DNA of 64,000 nucleotides from positions 53,985,201 to 54,049,200 of the forward strand of contig OZ020616.1 in the NCBI GenBank assembly GCA_963971575.1. Direction: 5' to 3'. Positions within the stretch are counted from its first letter, which is position 1. Each line of letters opens with the position of its first letter. Origin of the DNA: Liopterus haemorrhoidalis (lineage: Eukaryota; Arthropoda; Insecta; Coleoptera; Dytiscidae). The notes beneath the pieces are model-generated. The model was not told the DNA's origin, searched no databases, and worked only from the letters and a program-made list of their open reading frames with translations. Shown here in pieces: positions 34,101 through 42,525 of this stretch. The position numbers and the translations under genes are program-made.

Positions 34101-34316
34101 AAATTCCCTCGATGTTTAGCTGAAGGATTCGCAATGAAGGTTCAAGATCTCTTGTTAAATGTTGTTCGTTTGAAGTTGAAGTCATATGGTTGGTGGTTGT
34201 TTTCCGTGAGGTTTTGCAACAGTACGGAAAGTTTTGTACCATTTTTGTGGCTATTAGCAAGTGCAAGGATGGTATAGCACTTCCCGGGTGGGCCGTAGTG
34301 TTGTTCGTGTAGTTAA
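31129..34316 (-). mobile_element. 5'-truncated LINE with 12-bp target duplication
   Basis: 3188 bp, flanked by TATTGAGCGATA on both sides (31117-31128 and 34317-34328). The 3' end, at the low coordinate, has only about 70 bases of UTR after the stop and ends AAAATATA rather than in a long poly(A). The coding frame is open right up to the 5' boundary, so the copy begins part-way into the element, near the start of ORF2. ORF1 is absent. Confidence 0.88.
31198..34266 (-). CDS. LINE ORF2: endonuclease and reverse transcriptase
   Basis: An open frame of 1022 residues. Its nominal first codon (34266) is TTG; the first ATG is residue 9 (34242), and the frame also runs open upstream to the insertion edge, so the true start is lost or uncertain. 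Endonuclease (~45-255): N51, E79, DFN at 172-174, NPDLCF with D225, and SQHRP at 251-255, where many relatives have SDH. Reverse transcriptase (~500-760): VDLSSAFD with D594, LPQGSVLAP, and the catalytic YADD at 679-682. The C-terminus has a CCHC knuckle (C976, C978, H987, C992). The protein would nick target DNA and prime reverse transcription from the nick. No stop or frameshift is visible. It looks like an I/Jockey-group LINE, clade uncertain. Confidence 0.88.
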   Translation of the reverse strand: MHLLIATKMVQNFPYCCKTSRKTTTNHMTSTSNEQHLTRDLEPSLRILQLNIEGISSTKCQYLSKIATQNRIHLIALQETHIENEIEYNTRGLIPGYSLVDYICHKHYGLATYVRENIQNHTRLSKATQQNVSFIAINIAGINVTNLYKPPNLNWPDNAVSIHSHPAIYLGDFNCQHTFWGYRDNKQNGESLLQWAETNSVHLVFDAKDKGTFHSARWKADYNPDLCFSSLDNYQQPLHISRRILDSFPHSQHRPVILNIGRRVEFLPTLRVPRWNFLKANWREYALQVDSVLRWVPPLATNYDRFVAVVKSSAKHWIPRGFRKEYIPGWSKKTEEMFREYQSTHDPKTADKLLESLDVARRSKWRETIENMDFTRSSRTSWNLLRKLGAASKPPAIKGTVKPNQVSSHIIKTSNQISTNKVFAKQVRRDLHRKRILALKSREEPTLFTLEELNIAINSLKIKKAAGLDGIFPELIKNLGPAARTWLLRFYNDILSTERLPKAFSSSKILSILKPGKEESEPASYRPIALLNINYKILERLIFNRISDTIDEHIPSEQAGFRANRSCCDQVAALATHIEAGFQRKLKTAVAFVDLSSAFDTVWTDGLVLKLHNILPNNKMVNLIEAMLKNRQFQVYLNGEKSNFRTLKNGLPQGSVLAPILFNLYISDMPLTTGRKFAYADDLAIAVQCTHAKGAENLLTEDLEILSNYYKLWRLKPNPQKTEVTLFHLSNKYANEELCVLFNGTKIKHNHTPRYLGITLDRSLTFKHHIENVGLKLKTRNNLIHKLAGTSWGCDAHTLKTSAVALLYSTAEYCSPVWKNSAHTNKIDIQLNTAMRTITGATRSTPSEWLPVLSGICPPTIRRNKAAVTTWQKFGSNHRLPIHEDLLNPPNHRLKSRNPIWNDPIFNTAYNAKDEWSKEWDTFSHPNKILISDPNVQPIGYSLPRSAWVRLNRLVTGHGRCNYMLHKWGLADSPACDCGAPLQTMKHIAEECPQRAFPGGLQSIVQLTNEAIQWLTNLDINI

Positions 34317-34616
34317 TATTGAGCGATAATATTTTTACAATAAATATTTCTACAATTAAAAATATCCTATTAGATAGATAAAAATTCGGTGCAAAATTTG
34401 ATGTATAGATTGATACTAATTTTATTTCAGCTTGTTAATTTTGTATAAGAAATTGGTAACCTCTAGGTGTTATACGCAGCCTTTTAAATAGGCAAGATGT
34501 GTAACTTTCCAAAAAAAAAAAAAAAAACAGATCGTAAAATATTAAGCCAATGTCAAATTATAAGCTGTTAAAGTTGGCAATATTATTAACTACAAATTTC
34601 ATCCTTGACGACCTGA

Positions 34617-35462
34617 TACAAGCATTTAAGGTTTTTTACATTTAGGACGTTTTAAGGTTTTTTTTCTTATTATATCTACAAAACCCTAAAAACAAATTAA
34701 ATATGAAATTTGCCTACGAATGCAATATTATGCAAAAGCGCCTAGGGCCTAGGATGATCCTAAAACGCCCCCCCCCCCCAACCAATTAACTGTATGCGCC
34801 TGCTTCAACCGCTATGTAGATTGTAATTGATTGTATTAAATTCAATTTGCATGGAAAGAATATTGTCTAATAATATCCGGCGTCAATTTGTTTATTAATA
34901 TATTTCCATATAACCTAACCTCAATCCATTATCCATAATTATGTATTAGCTGTCATTAAATCGGGTTATTCAATTAGGAAATTTATTAAATGAAGAGCAA
35001 AATGCGGTTTAAAATATTTATTGCAGTTTTAATTCAAAAAATACAAAGTGAATTAGGTCATACGTTATGCTGTTATGTAAATATTATCTCTGGTTTCATA
35101 AATATTATTTGTGGCTTCAAAGTTTTTAAGCTGACATTTGCGTTCTATATAACAAATATTTTTACACTTTTTACCCTTAAAACAGTTTTCCACAATACTT
35201 AAATATTTTTATTTTGCATGTCAAAGGGTTGTTAAAAAGTTTGTAGTGTAGTTAAGAAAAGAACAAGGGGTAGAAAATATTATACAAATTTTTGGCTTGT
35301 GTTCAATTTTTAAAGATGTTGAGAGTAATCGGGGCTTTAATATCTCAAAAACTAAGAGAGATGGAGAGCTCTTCAATTTTTGGAATCTTGAGGTACTAAA
35401 TGGTCTTGGCGGTACATCATCATTGACAGCCCAGGTGAGCCAAGGCCTCCAGGTTTCATAAC
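34617..35462. other. No gene seen; dispersed unit of the 175-bp repeat
   Basis: At about 35310-35400 lies one unit related to the array at 23.4 kb (CGGGGCTTTAATATCTCAAAAACTA, TTTTTGGAATCTTGAGG). A C12 run is near 34768. No coding sequence is supported. Confidence 0.45.
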
Positions 35463-35710
35463 CATATTTTCAATCTGTGTACATTCACGAGTAATATGGT
35501 CAGTAATACGTTCATTTTTTAGCGTACACAGAAAGGCACCTACAGTTTATAGCCGGTTGCGAACGGCTAACGTGGACCTGCAATTCGTATAAATATTTTT
35601 TATACAAATTATTAGACTTAAGAAGGAATTGAACTCACGTCCATGCCTAGCTTAGCAGTCAAACAGCAGGTGCAAGCGACTTAACGCTTGAGGCCACAGG
35701 CTTGCTTTTA
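35463..35710 (-). repeat. tRNA-derived SINE-like repeat, copy 1
   Basis: Read on the minus strand, the head (35703 down to ~35625) has a Pol III A box (TGGCCTCAAGCG) and B box (GAGTTCAATTCC). The body shares TTTTTAGCGTACACAGAAAGG and TATAGCCGGTTGCGAACGGC with copy 2 at 49.6-49.8 kb. Two copies with a tRNA-like head indicate a SINE. Confidence 0.6.
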
Positions 35711-35762
35711 ATATTATTAGTTTTAAATAACGAATAAAACGGAAATCGAGTAGCATTTAAAA

Positions 35763-36057
35763 TAATTAAATTTAGCTTTTTTATATATTTTGGGGGGCCA
35801 GCTTTATTTTTTATTACCATTTTTACTCTTATAGGCATTGAATCTACTAAATTTTCCAAAAAGTCATGGGAAATTTCATTTTCCCAGACTTTTACAAGAA
35901 ATTTTTTGAGTTCATCTAATGAAAAGGGTTTCTGTTTTGCTATTTTCTTTTCTATAATTCCCCAAAGATTTTCTATTGGGCTTAAATCGGGACTATTGCC
36001 AGGCCCCTCCAAGGAAATAATGTCTTTACTTTCGAGAAAATCTTTACCTGGTGTAGA
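35763..36057 (-). pseudogene. Tc1-like transposase C-terminal fragment
   Basis: The minus strand reads TPGKDFLESKDIISLEG, then GNSPDLSPIENLWGIIEKK, where E of PIEN is the third catalytic residue (intact here, unlike the copy at 21 kb). It continues to MPIRVKMVIKNKAGPPKY near the usual C-terminus. The N-terminal two-thirds is missing and no inverted ends are evident. The frame runs on into the SINE-like repeat, which is not part of the protein. Confidence 0.85.
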
Positions 36058-36943
36058 AATAAAAAAAAATAAAGGTTATTTAATTAAAATTATAATTCAT
36101 AGGGACCAAAGATAATTTAAAAAAAAATACAATTTTGGCACGATTTGATGGTTACGGTAAACTTAAAAATATATAGATTTTTGAGCATTTTTTGGTTCCA
36201 GATTTGGGTCTCACTGGGCAAATTTGCGTGCTTTGAACAGTAGATCTCAAAAAAAATCGTTACCAACAACGGCATACCGTTTTTGAGTAATTTCAGTTGA
36301 GGTTGGCAGAACTATCAAGGGACCAAAACTACATTTAAAAATATTTTAGTTATTTTTCGCGAAACACTTAAAGTTGACAGAATACCAGTATTTCGCGAAA
36401 TAGCGGTTAAGAACCACTGATCTAGGTACCTTAATTTTCCTATGAAAAAATAAAATAAAGAAATAAATCACATATTGAAGCACAAAAACATATATCCAAT
36501 TATTCGTTTTTATGATGAAGTACTCTGATTTTGCATTTGCATAAAAGAAATCAAACATATATCAACGCATGTTCCTTTTTTGATTGTAAAAAATAACTTC
36601 CCATAAATTTTGTGTAATTTTCTCTAAGCTCATAAAAATTTCAAATAGTTAAGTTGAAAACGAGTTATTGAACGTAATGTAATTTATTGATGCACATTAC
36701 CCCACTTACTTCAAATATTAAGTAAGTCACACAGTCAAGAGATTAAAGGATGAAATATGTAGATGCCAATATGGTCTACCAGAAATTGGAAAGTTAATTT
36801 AACCAGTTCTGAACGCAGCCTAACTGCGAAACATGAAGAGAACGAAGTTCATGGACAGACAGGGGTGTATTTTATCACAATCACATAAAACACAGGGCCG
36901 TTGTCATTTCTAGCACAATATTATGTTTTAGAAAGCCCAATAT
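36058..36943. other. No gene seen; hAT right-end remnant at ~36.40 kb
   Basis: GCGGTTAAGAACCACTG, ending near 36419, matches the hAT terminal consensus (GGTT.AGAACCACTG). No left end was found. Confidence 0.4.
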
Positions 36944-37216
36944 TGTCACGTGGTGGTTTGCTGAAAAAGAACTACCTGGTTTTAACAATACCATTTAATA
37001 AATAATTATAAATTACAATATTTGATGAAAATTGCCATGTGAGTCGGGACAAGTCTCCCGTCTACCCACTACTGGGATTGCCGTGAACTTGCCTCTTTGC
37101 GAGAGTTGTCCATTAGGAAGTCGAGAAGCCTGGTGAAATTTTCTCTCGTTCACATATTGAGATTGCTGCCTGGTCCATCAAATAATTATACATGAAGTCG
37201 GACTTGTGGTCGTCAC
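36944..37216 (+). repeat. Truncated LTR of the TGTCACGTGG family
   Basis: It starts TGTCACGTGGTGGTTTG and follows the solo LTR at 51737 through GTTTTAACAATA, GAAGTCGAGAAGCCTGG and TTCACAT to GTCGTCACC near 37216, where similarity is lost. It is a 3'-truncated, well-diverged copy. Confidence 0.7.
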
Positions 37217-37681
37217 CGTAGCTTAGTAGCTCGTTATAGTTAATGACCTTCAATTGAATCGGTCATTTTGAAAAGGGGTTATGTCCATTTTTTTCATAAA
37301 ACTACCCTTTACAAGATTCTGCCTATTAACATGTCTAATCATGTATTCTGTATGAAAACAGGCATTTTTTCACTAGCTGAAGCAGCTTTAACAAGGCCAG
37401 GCTTCTGTCAGTCAGTTTGAAAAAGAGTCATCTCTTAGAGATAGCCCGATTTCAAACTGAACCGGTGAAGAGAGTATATTGCCCTGGTGAATATGAAAAT
37501 TTTATTGAATCTTAAAACGCACCGAAATTCCAAAACATTGAATGTATCAAGACGTTTCTGCTTTTAAAATTTGATAGCCAAATTTTTGTAAAAAGTTCTG
37601 TCGCAGGAAAGTTACGGAAAGAAAATTAGTCAAGAACAAAAAATTCAATTTGCTGTCAATAAGTTTTATGAATTCGTTTTC

Positions 37682-37966
37682 ATGGGTGCAGAGCCAGGAG
37701 TGGTTGTTGCCCAACTTTATATGGATAGTCTTGTGCAACACCGTTACCTTCTAAAGGAAGCATACATCAAGAGCTCTCAGCGATTTATACCATCACCTGA
37801 AAGTAAGCAGGGTTACTTCAAGGAAAACTTCCTATTAATACAAAAAAAATGCAAGGCATCAGAAAACTGTATCAGTACATTCCTAGCGACAAGAAATTTT
37901 TCTGGGATAAAATCTACGAATGTCCGACAACAACAGGCGAAGAACATCAAAAAGAATCTTGATTAG
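37682..37966 (+). pseudogene. Unrecognised broken reading frame
   Basis: A 94-residue frame (YLLKEAYIKSSQRFIPSPES, KQGYFKENFLLIQKK) that appears to continue, after a one-base frame change near 37850, as IRKLYQYIPSDKKFFWDKI to a TGA near 37960. The composition looks protein-like across the frame change, so a decayed transposon gene is plausible. I do not recognise the family. Its position inside the 38-bp-TIR element suggests it belongs to that element. Confidence 0.35.
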
Positions 37967-38043
37967 ATGAGTTACGTCCGTAAGTTAGTAATTATAGTTG
38001 ATAGATAATGGGATTCGGACCAGTCAGAAAATAAAAACAAATT

Positions 38044-38102
38044 TATTAACTTCGCTAACGTTTCGATTTTAATTTAAATCTTCATCAGAGCTTAGTTAAT
38101 AG
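38044..38102 (-). ncRNA. Hammerhead ribozyme motif (left arm)
   Basis: On the minus strand: CTGATGA (38088-38082), stem II GATTT/AAATC with loop AAATTA, GAAA (38064-38061), a self-complementary ACGT as stem III, then T at the cleavage position. Stem I pairs AGCT-side bases immediately flanking the core (GCT/AGC), then a two-by-two internal loop, then about 8 further pairs (TATTAACT/AGTTAATA). All core bases are present. Stem III cannot close as a hairpin, so only dimeric action is likely; cleavage after GTT is less favoured than after GTC. Confidence 0.6.
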
Positions 38103-38270
38103 TCACGATATAAAATAACAATTTTAAAATTAATAAAGAACACATCATATTGTCCGGTTATTGAACTCAGATTTAAGCATATCAATAATAAGCATATCAA
38201 AATATATTCAATAACCGGACAATATGATGTGTTCTTTATTAATTTTAAAATTGTTATTTTATATCGTGAC

Positions 38271-38328
38271 TATTAACTAAGCTCTGATGAACATTTAAAT
38301 TAAAATCGAAACGTTAGCGAAGTTAATA
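38271..38328 (+). ncRNA. Hammerhead ribozyme motif (right arm)
   Basis: Plus strand: CTGATGA (38284-38290), GAAA (38308-38311), self-complementary ACGT (38311-38314), T38315 at the cleavage position. Stem I: 38281-38283 with 38316-38318 and 38272-38278 with 38321-38327. Stem II has lost its outer G-C pair because base 38292 is C instead of G, leaving ATTT/AAAT. This is the single arm mismatch, so this copy should be weaker than the left one. Confidence 0.55.
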
Positions 38329-38863
38329 AATTTGTTTTTATTTTCTGACTGGTCCGAATCCCATTATCTATCCAGAAGAATTTTAACTAATTATTTTACT
38401 ATTTTTACTTTTGTAATTTTTTAATTTTAATTGTCTTTACTTTTGACACTTTTACTATTTCAAAATTGTCAAAATTAACTTGTCATGTACGTTGTCATTG
38501 AAAAACTTAGTTTATTTTGAAAAGGGGTCATCTCTGCTAGAGGAAAAAAAAAATCTAGCAGCCCCTCAGTTTCCAATAAGATTAACTAATATATTTTTGC
38601 AACAGGGTTGATGCCTTATAAACAAAAAAATACTACAGTACCCTAACTAATAATGCATGGAAGTTAAATAGTTTTTTATTTCTCCTGAAAATTTTCTAAC
38701 AATGAACATGACCTCTTTTCAAAATGACCGATTCAATTATTTTATATATTCTTCTTCTTTTTAGTCGTTTTCCTCAATACTGAGGAGCTGTGATACATGT
38801 AGCTACAGAGTTAGCTTTTATGTACAATCTCACACCATTTCTTCCGGTCTTCTGCATATCTAA

Positions 38864-39939
38864 GGCTGCGGTTACAGTGGAAGCGTGTTCGCCCGAAGTA
38901 CAGTTCGGGCGTATTAGCGCGTAAACGGGCATATTCGCCCGTATACGAGCGACTAGATAGGTGGTGTTTAGTTCTAGCAGTTATATTAATGACAAAAAAA
39001 TAAATAAATGGGATATTTGTATTATGAATGCCACAAAAAATGACATTTTAAAATGATATTAACCTTAACCAAAAAATGTTTATTGGAAGTATGAATTACA
39101 AACCTTAAACAAAACGGCCAAAAAGTACAATTCAAACGATGAAAGTAACTAGATTGCAAAATCTAGTTCCGCCTAAACGTTTGGAATAGCGTATAATGCT
39201 CCAATTTCTTAGTAATATAGAAAATATCAAGAATGTTTGCATAATAAAGCAGGTTAATTTTGACACAATTCACCTTTGAGTAATTTTATATATATTTTTT
39301 TCTTCATTACATTAATTTAAAAAATACATCACTGTTATTCACGTACCACCAAGTCTTCTTTCAGGTACCACTAGTGATACGCGTACCACCGGTTGAGAAC
39401 CACTGGTGTAAACCATTCATATGTTGTTTTGTTTTTTATTATGTTTAGAATATGTAAAAAATAAATATTTCTCCTTATCGCTAACTTTTAATTCAGTCGC
39501 CACTTCATCCCATAATTTACGTGATTGATCAATGGTAAGTTTTACATTTTTGATCCCATAACGATCTTCGATCAAAAACTAATAATATTAATTTCTCAAT
39601 ATTCATTTTGTAGACACAGACTGTACCACAGAGCAAGTAAAACAAGTGGACTGACTGTACGGAGATAAGAACTGTAGGTAGAACGCATACTCGCGCGAAC
39701 AAAACAAACAATTTTGAATTCAGCTATTCGGGCGATTTACAATACACAGATGTGTACTTCTACACGCTAGAATTAGTCGCTCGAATGCGGGCGAGTACGA
39801 GCGTAGTTCGCGCGATTGATAAGCTTCTACAGTACCTAAAAACCTGTGTATTTCTACACGCTTTTATCAGTCGCGCGAATGCGGGCGAGTACGAGCGACT
39901 TACTGTTCGGGCGAACACGCTTCCACTGTAACCGTAGCC
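38864..39939 (-). mobile_element. PIF/Harbinger-like DNA element
   Basis: 1076 bp. Inverted ends GGCTGCGGTTACAGTGGAAG (38864) and CTTCCACTGTAACCGTAGCC (39939), flanked by TAA (38861-38863 and 39940-39942), the 3-bp target typical of PIF/Harbinger. It is rich in GTTCGCCCGAA/TTCGGGCGAAC near the ends. It carries a MADF-type remnant. It lies inside the LINE at 38751-41215. A hAT right-end scrap (CCGGTTGAGAACCACTG, to ~39408) lies within it. Confidence 0.85.
39420..39606 (-). pseudogene. MADF-domain protein remnant of the Harbinger-like element
   Basis: From the ATG at 39606 the minus strand reads MNIEKLILLVFDRRSLWDQK CKTYH, a stop, then in a shifted frame SRKLWDEVATELKVSDKEK. This follows the MADF (Myb/SANT-like) consensus of a start helix, 'LWD...K.Y', then 'LW.E.A..L'. 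PIF/Harbinger elements carry such a DNA-binding protein beside the transposase. The frame break and the missing transposase make the element non-autonomous. Confidence 0.6.
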
Positions 39940-40214
39940 TAAGGCTGACTTCTAGTTTAGATCCAGTATTGTTTTTTATTTGGTATATCTTTTCGAAGGT
40001 CTTCTTTTTGGATGGGTCTTCACATCTTCAATTTTGCCCTGGATGATAAATTTTTCTAGGTTTTTAAAAGTACTGTGTGACACATGACCGAAATACTGGA
40101 GCATGCTTTGCTGACACGCGTGGAAAGCCTGATTGGACTTTGATTTTCTTGAAGCATTGGTATCCTTTGTGGTCTATGGTATTCCCAACATGCCTTTCCA
40201 GCACCATAATTTAA

Positions 40215-40961
40215 GGGGGGGGGGGTATGGTCAGAGCAGCACATTTTATACCCATTTTCAAGATTTTTTTTTAGAAAACTGTTAATAGTAACTTGATTGG
40301 GATAATACCTACAGTAAAAAACAACCTTTGAAGAGTATCCAAAAAAAATTTTATTAAAAAATATCGAAAATTAAGCTCGTGACATGAATTTGAAATTTTC
40401 GTTCAGGACAAAGAGTTGATTTGCGGTGAAACACATAACTAATGACTGGATCATCTAAAACAAAAAAACCAAAAATATTTCGTTAGTTTATGAGTTTCTT
40501 GAGGTAACGCTGTCGAGTTTTTTCAAATATCTAGATTATTTAATTTTTGGTATAAGTTTGAAGTCAAAAAAACGAATAAAACGGAATTTTTTTTTCGAAA
40601 TTTCTGTTTTCAGTTGTAAAAAATTCCATAAAAAAAATAAAAAGCAAGAAAAAAAAATATCTCGACAGCGTTACCTCAAGAAACTCATAAACTAACGAAA
40701 TATTTTTGGTTTTTTTGTTTTAGATGATCCAGTCATTAGTTATGTGTCTCACCGCAAATCAACTCTTTGTCCTGAACGAAAATTTCAAATTCATGTCACG
40801 AGCTTAATTTTCGATATTTTTCAATAAAAAATTTTTTGGATACACTTCAAAGGTTGTTCTTTACTGTAGGTATTATCCCAATCAAGTTACTATTAACAGT
40901 TTTCTAAAAAAAAATCTTGAAAATGGGTATAAAATGTGCTGCTCTGCCCATACCCCCCCCC
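40215..40961. mobile_element. Foldback element at TTAA (piggyBac-like MITE)
   Basis: 747 bp. Arms of about 300 bp (40215-40517 and 40661-40961) are inverted copies, differing at about seven positions, around a ~143-bp spacer. The ends are G-run/C-run (GGGGGGGGG...CCCCCCCC). TTAA stands on both sides (40211-40214, 40962-40965). It interrupts the LINE remnant; with one TTAA kept, the LINE frame reads KLDSFKLWCWKG without break. TTAA duplication is the hallmark of piggyBac-type insertion. No coding capacity. Confidence 0.88.
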
Positions 40962-41215
40962 TTAAAGGAGTCTAGCTTACTCTTGTTTATGGCTTTCAAT
41001 GTTCAGGATTTCGCAGCATAGACGACAATTGGAAAGATCAGAGATTGAACTGGTTTAATATTTGTCTTCAGCATGATGTTCTTGTCTTTTCATATTCTCG
41101 TTAGTTTGGTCATAGCAGACTTGGCTACAGCAACACAATATTTTATTTCCTCTGTGCATCCACCCTTATTCGAAATAACGATTCCAGGTATGTGAAGAGA
41201 ATTTAAAATATAATA

Positions 41216-42525
41216 ATTTTCAAAGTCAGAATTTAATTTTTAAAACAATTTTCATTAAGTAAAATATTCTGTATTTTTAAAATTAATAGTTATATTCAGT
41301 TTATTAAAATTACAATATGCATATAACACTGCCTTTAGTAGCTGTCAAAAAGCTATGCGATTGATTCACATCTTTTATTTGTCAGAATATATATATATCC
41401 AGCTTTTAAAGCGAGCGATATTTGAATGGCAGGCAAATCTAGGTCACACGTTTCACAAATAGAAGGCTATTCACCTCGAAGGAGATGTCCATGGGTCCAC
41501 CAATATGAAATCATAAAAATAAAAACACAATCTACTATTTACGATATTGTTGTAACGCATTAGAACATAGATGAAACGGCCACGGGGTAAATTAAAAATA
41601 ACGCGTTTATTGTGGTGAGTGTACTACATTCTCCAATCATCAGCGAGCTTTATTATTTTTATTCCTGGACAATAGATGGCTACACAATAATTTTTGCGTT
41701 ACATGAGTTAAATCGTAGTATATTATGCGTTCTTATGTTGAAAGTTATTTATTTAGTTTTCATCAACCTTCAAGAAAAATGAAAATAGAAAATATTCATC
41801 ATGATGTTCAGTTTTATTGAATTATACAGACTCTAATCCATTCCACGTAGCTTTCTCACGCACTACGAGAAGTTTTCTTGGTTACCTTGCATGTAAAATG
41901 ATCTAGGTACACTCTGGGAACCCCTATCATAATCTTTTCAAAAGTTTCTCGTGGAATTCTACTTCAGCATCATAATCTCAAGAGTACATCTTATAACTCG
42001 TGATATAAAATTTTTAAGTCTCAACATTCGTGACACACTTATTTTAATACAGATCTTAAATTCAAATGGTAATAAATAAGTTTTTGAATACATTTCATGT
42101 ATTTGTCACGTAAGTTTTCAAAAAAGTATGAATAAAGTTGTAAAAACGAATTTAACACCTTGTTTTTCGAACACGTGAATAAATAATAAGTTATGGAAAA
42201 GTTTTATGATTTATATTTTAAGAGAGGAAAAAATATTTCATATTTCTATGTGATATTGACTCTCAATATAATTCCTTCCATATTATTACGAATACCATCC
42301 TGTTAGGTATAGCGTCAGCCGAATGGATCGGGGCAACAGCCGTGGAACTTACCAGAAACTAGTGGCGTGTAGACGAGACGAGAACGAACTAGTCACAGGT
42401 ATATAATAGTCGTAGTTAGAACACAATTGTTCGAATTCAAAAAATGCACAAATTCAGCTAGCGCAATAGCTGAGGATCTGTACTCAGCCTATTTACTTTT
42501 TGATTACAGTCAACTGTTGCCAGTT
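41216..42525. other. No gene seen
   Basis: AT-rich with no supported coding sequence. A decayed hammerhead-like motif is at 41595-41650 on the minus strand (see findings). A TATA-like GTATATAATAG lies at ~42398 just before the mariner scrap. Confidence 0.4.

Larger units (their letters stand above)
30520..34488. mobile_element. Long-TIR element inserted in the mariner
   Basis: Its two ends are inverted copies of each other over roughly 150-190 bp: AAGGCGGCGCACAAC... from ~30520 and ...GTTATACGCAGCCTT to ~34488, with the inner shared phrase TATCCTATTAGATA (34366) matching 30631 in reverse. A third, partial copy of its interior is at 19945-20190. No coding sequence of its own remains. The target duplication is unclear. 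It is split by the LINE at 31129-34316. Confidence 0.6.
29804..34616 (-). mobile_element. mariner element split by nested insertions
   Basis: The mariner ends are TTAGGTCGTCGAGGATGAA at 29804 and the reverse complement of TCAGGTCGTCAAGGATGAA ending at 34616, each flanked by TA (29802-29803, 34617-34618). The transposase reads rightward to leftward, with its 5' UTR cut by the element at 30520-34488. Removing that insertion leaves a mariner of roughly 0.85 kb, itself internally deleted. Confidence 0.8.
38000..38372. repeat. 166-bp near-perfect inverted repeat carrying two hammerheads
   Basis: The arms 38000-38165 and 38207-38372 are reverse complements with one mismatch that I could find (38092), separated by a 41-base spacer. 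Each arm carries a hammerhead motif pointing outward. From each predicted cleavage site to the arm end is about 57 bases, close to the ~55 bases seen at 13654-13708, which suggests one class of Penelope-like or retrozyme-like repeat. Confidence 0.85.
37252..38738. mobile_element. DNA element with 38-bp inverted ends
   Basis: The ends AATTGAATCGGTCATTTTGA... (37252-37289) and their reverse complement (38701-38738) agree at 35 of 38 positions. The motif TTTTGAAAAGGGGTCAT or close variants also occur inside at ~37416 and ~38512, as subterminal repeats of a transposon. It contains a broken reading frame (37682-37970) and the palindromic element at 38000-38372. No target duplication is obvious and the superfamily is not assigned. 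Confidence 0.6.
38751..41215 (-). pseudogene. RTE-like LINE ORF C-terminal remnant in three pieces
   Basis: Read on the minus strand: GIVISNKGGCTEEIK, MLKTNIKPVQSLIFPIVVYA and INKSKLDS (41215 to 40966); then LWCWKGMLGIP, KVQSGF and FGHVSHS-type blocks (40210 to 39943); then LRYAEDRKKWCEIVHKS (38860 to ~38800), ending in an (AAG)n-like tail at 38751. This is the region after the reverse transcriptase core in RTE-like elements. It is interrupted by the elements at 38864-39939 and 40215-40961; across both junctions the frame is restored if one copy of the target duplication is kept. It also has its own stops and frame breaks. Confidence 0.85.
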
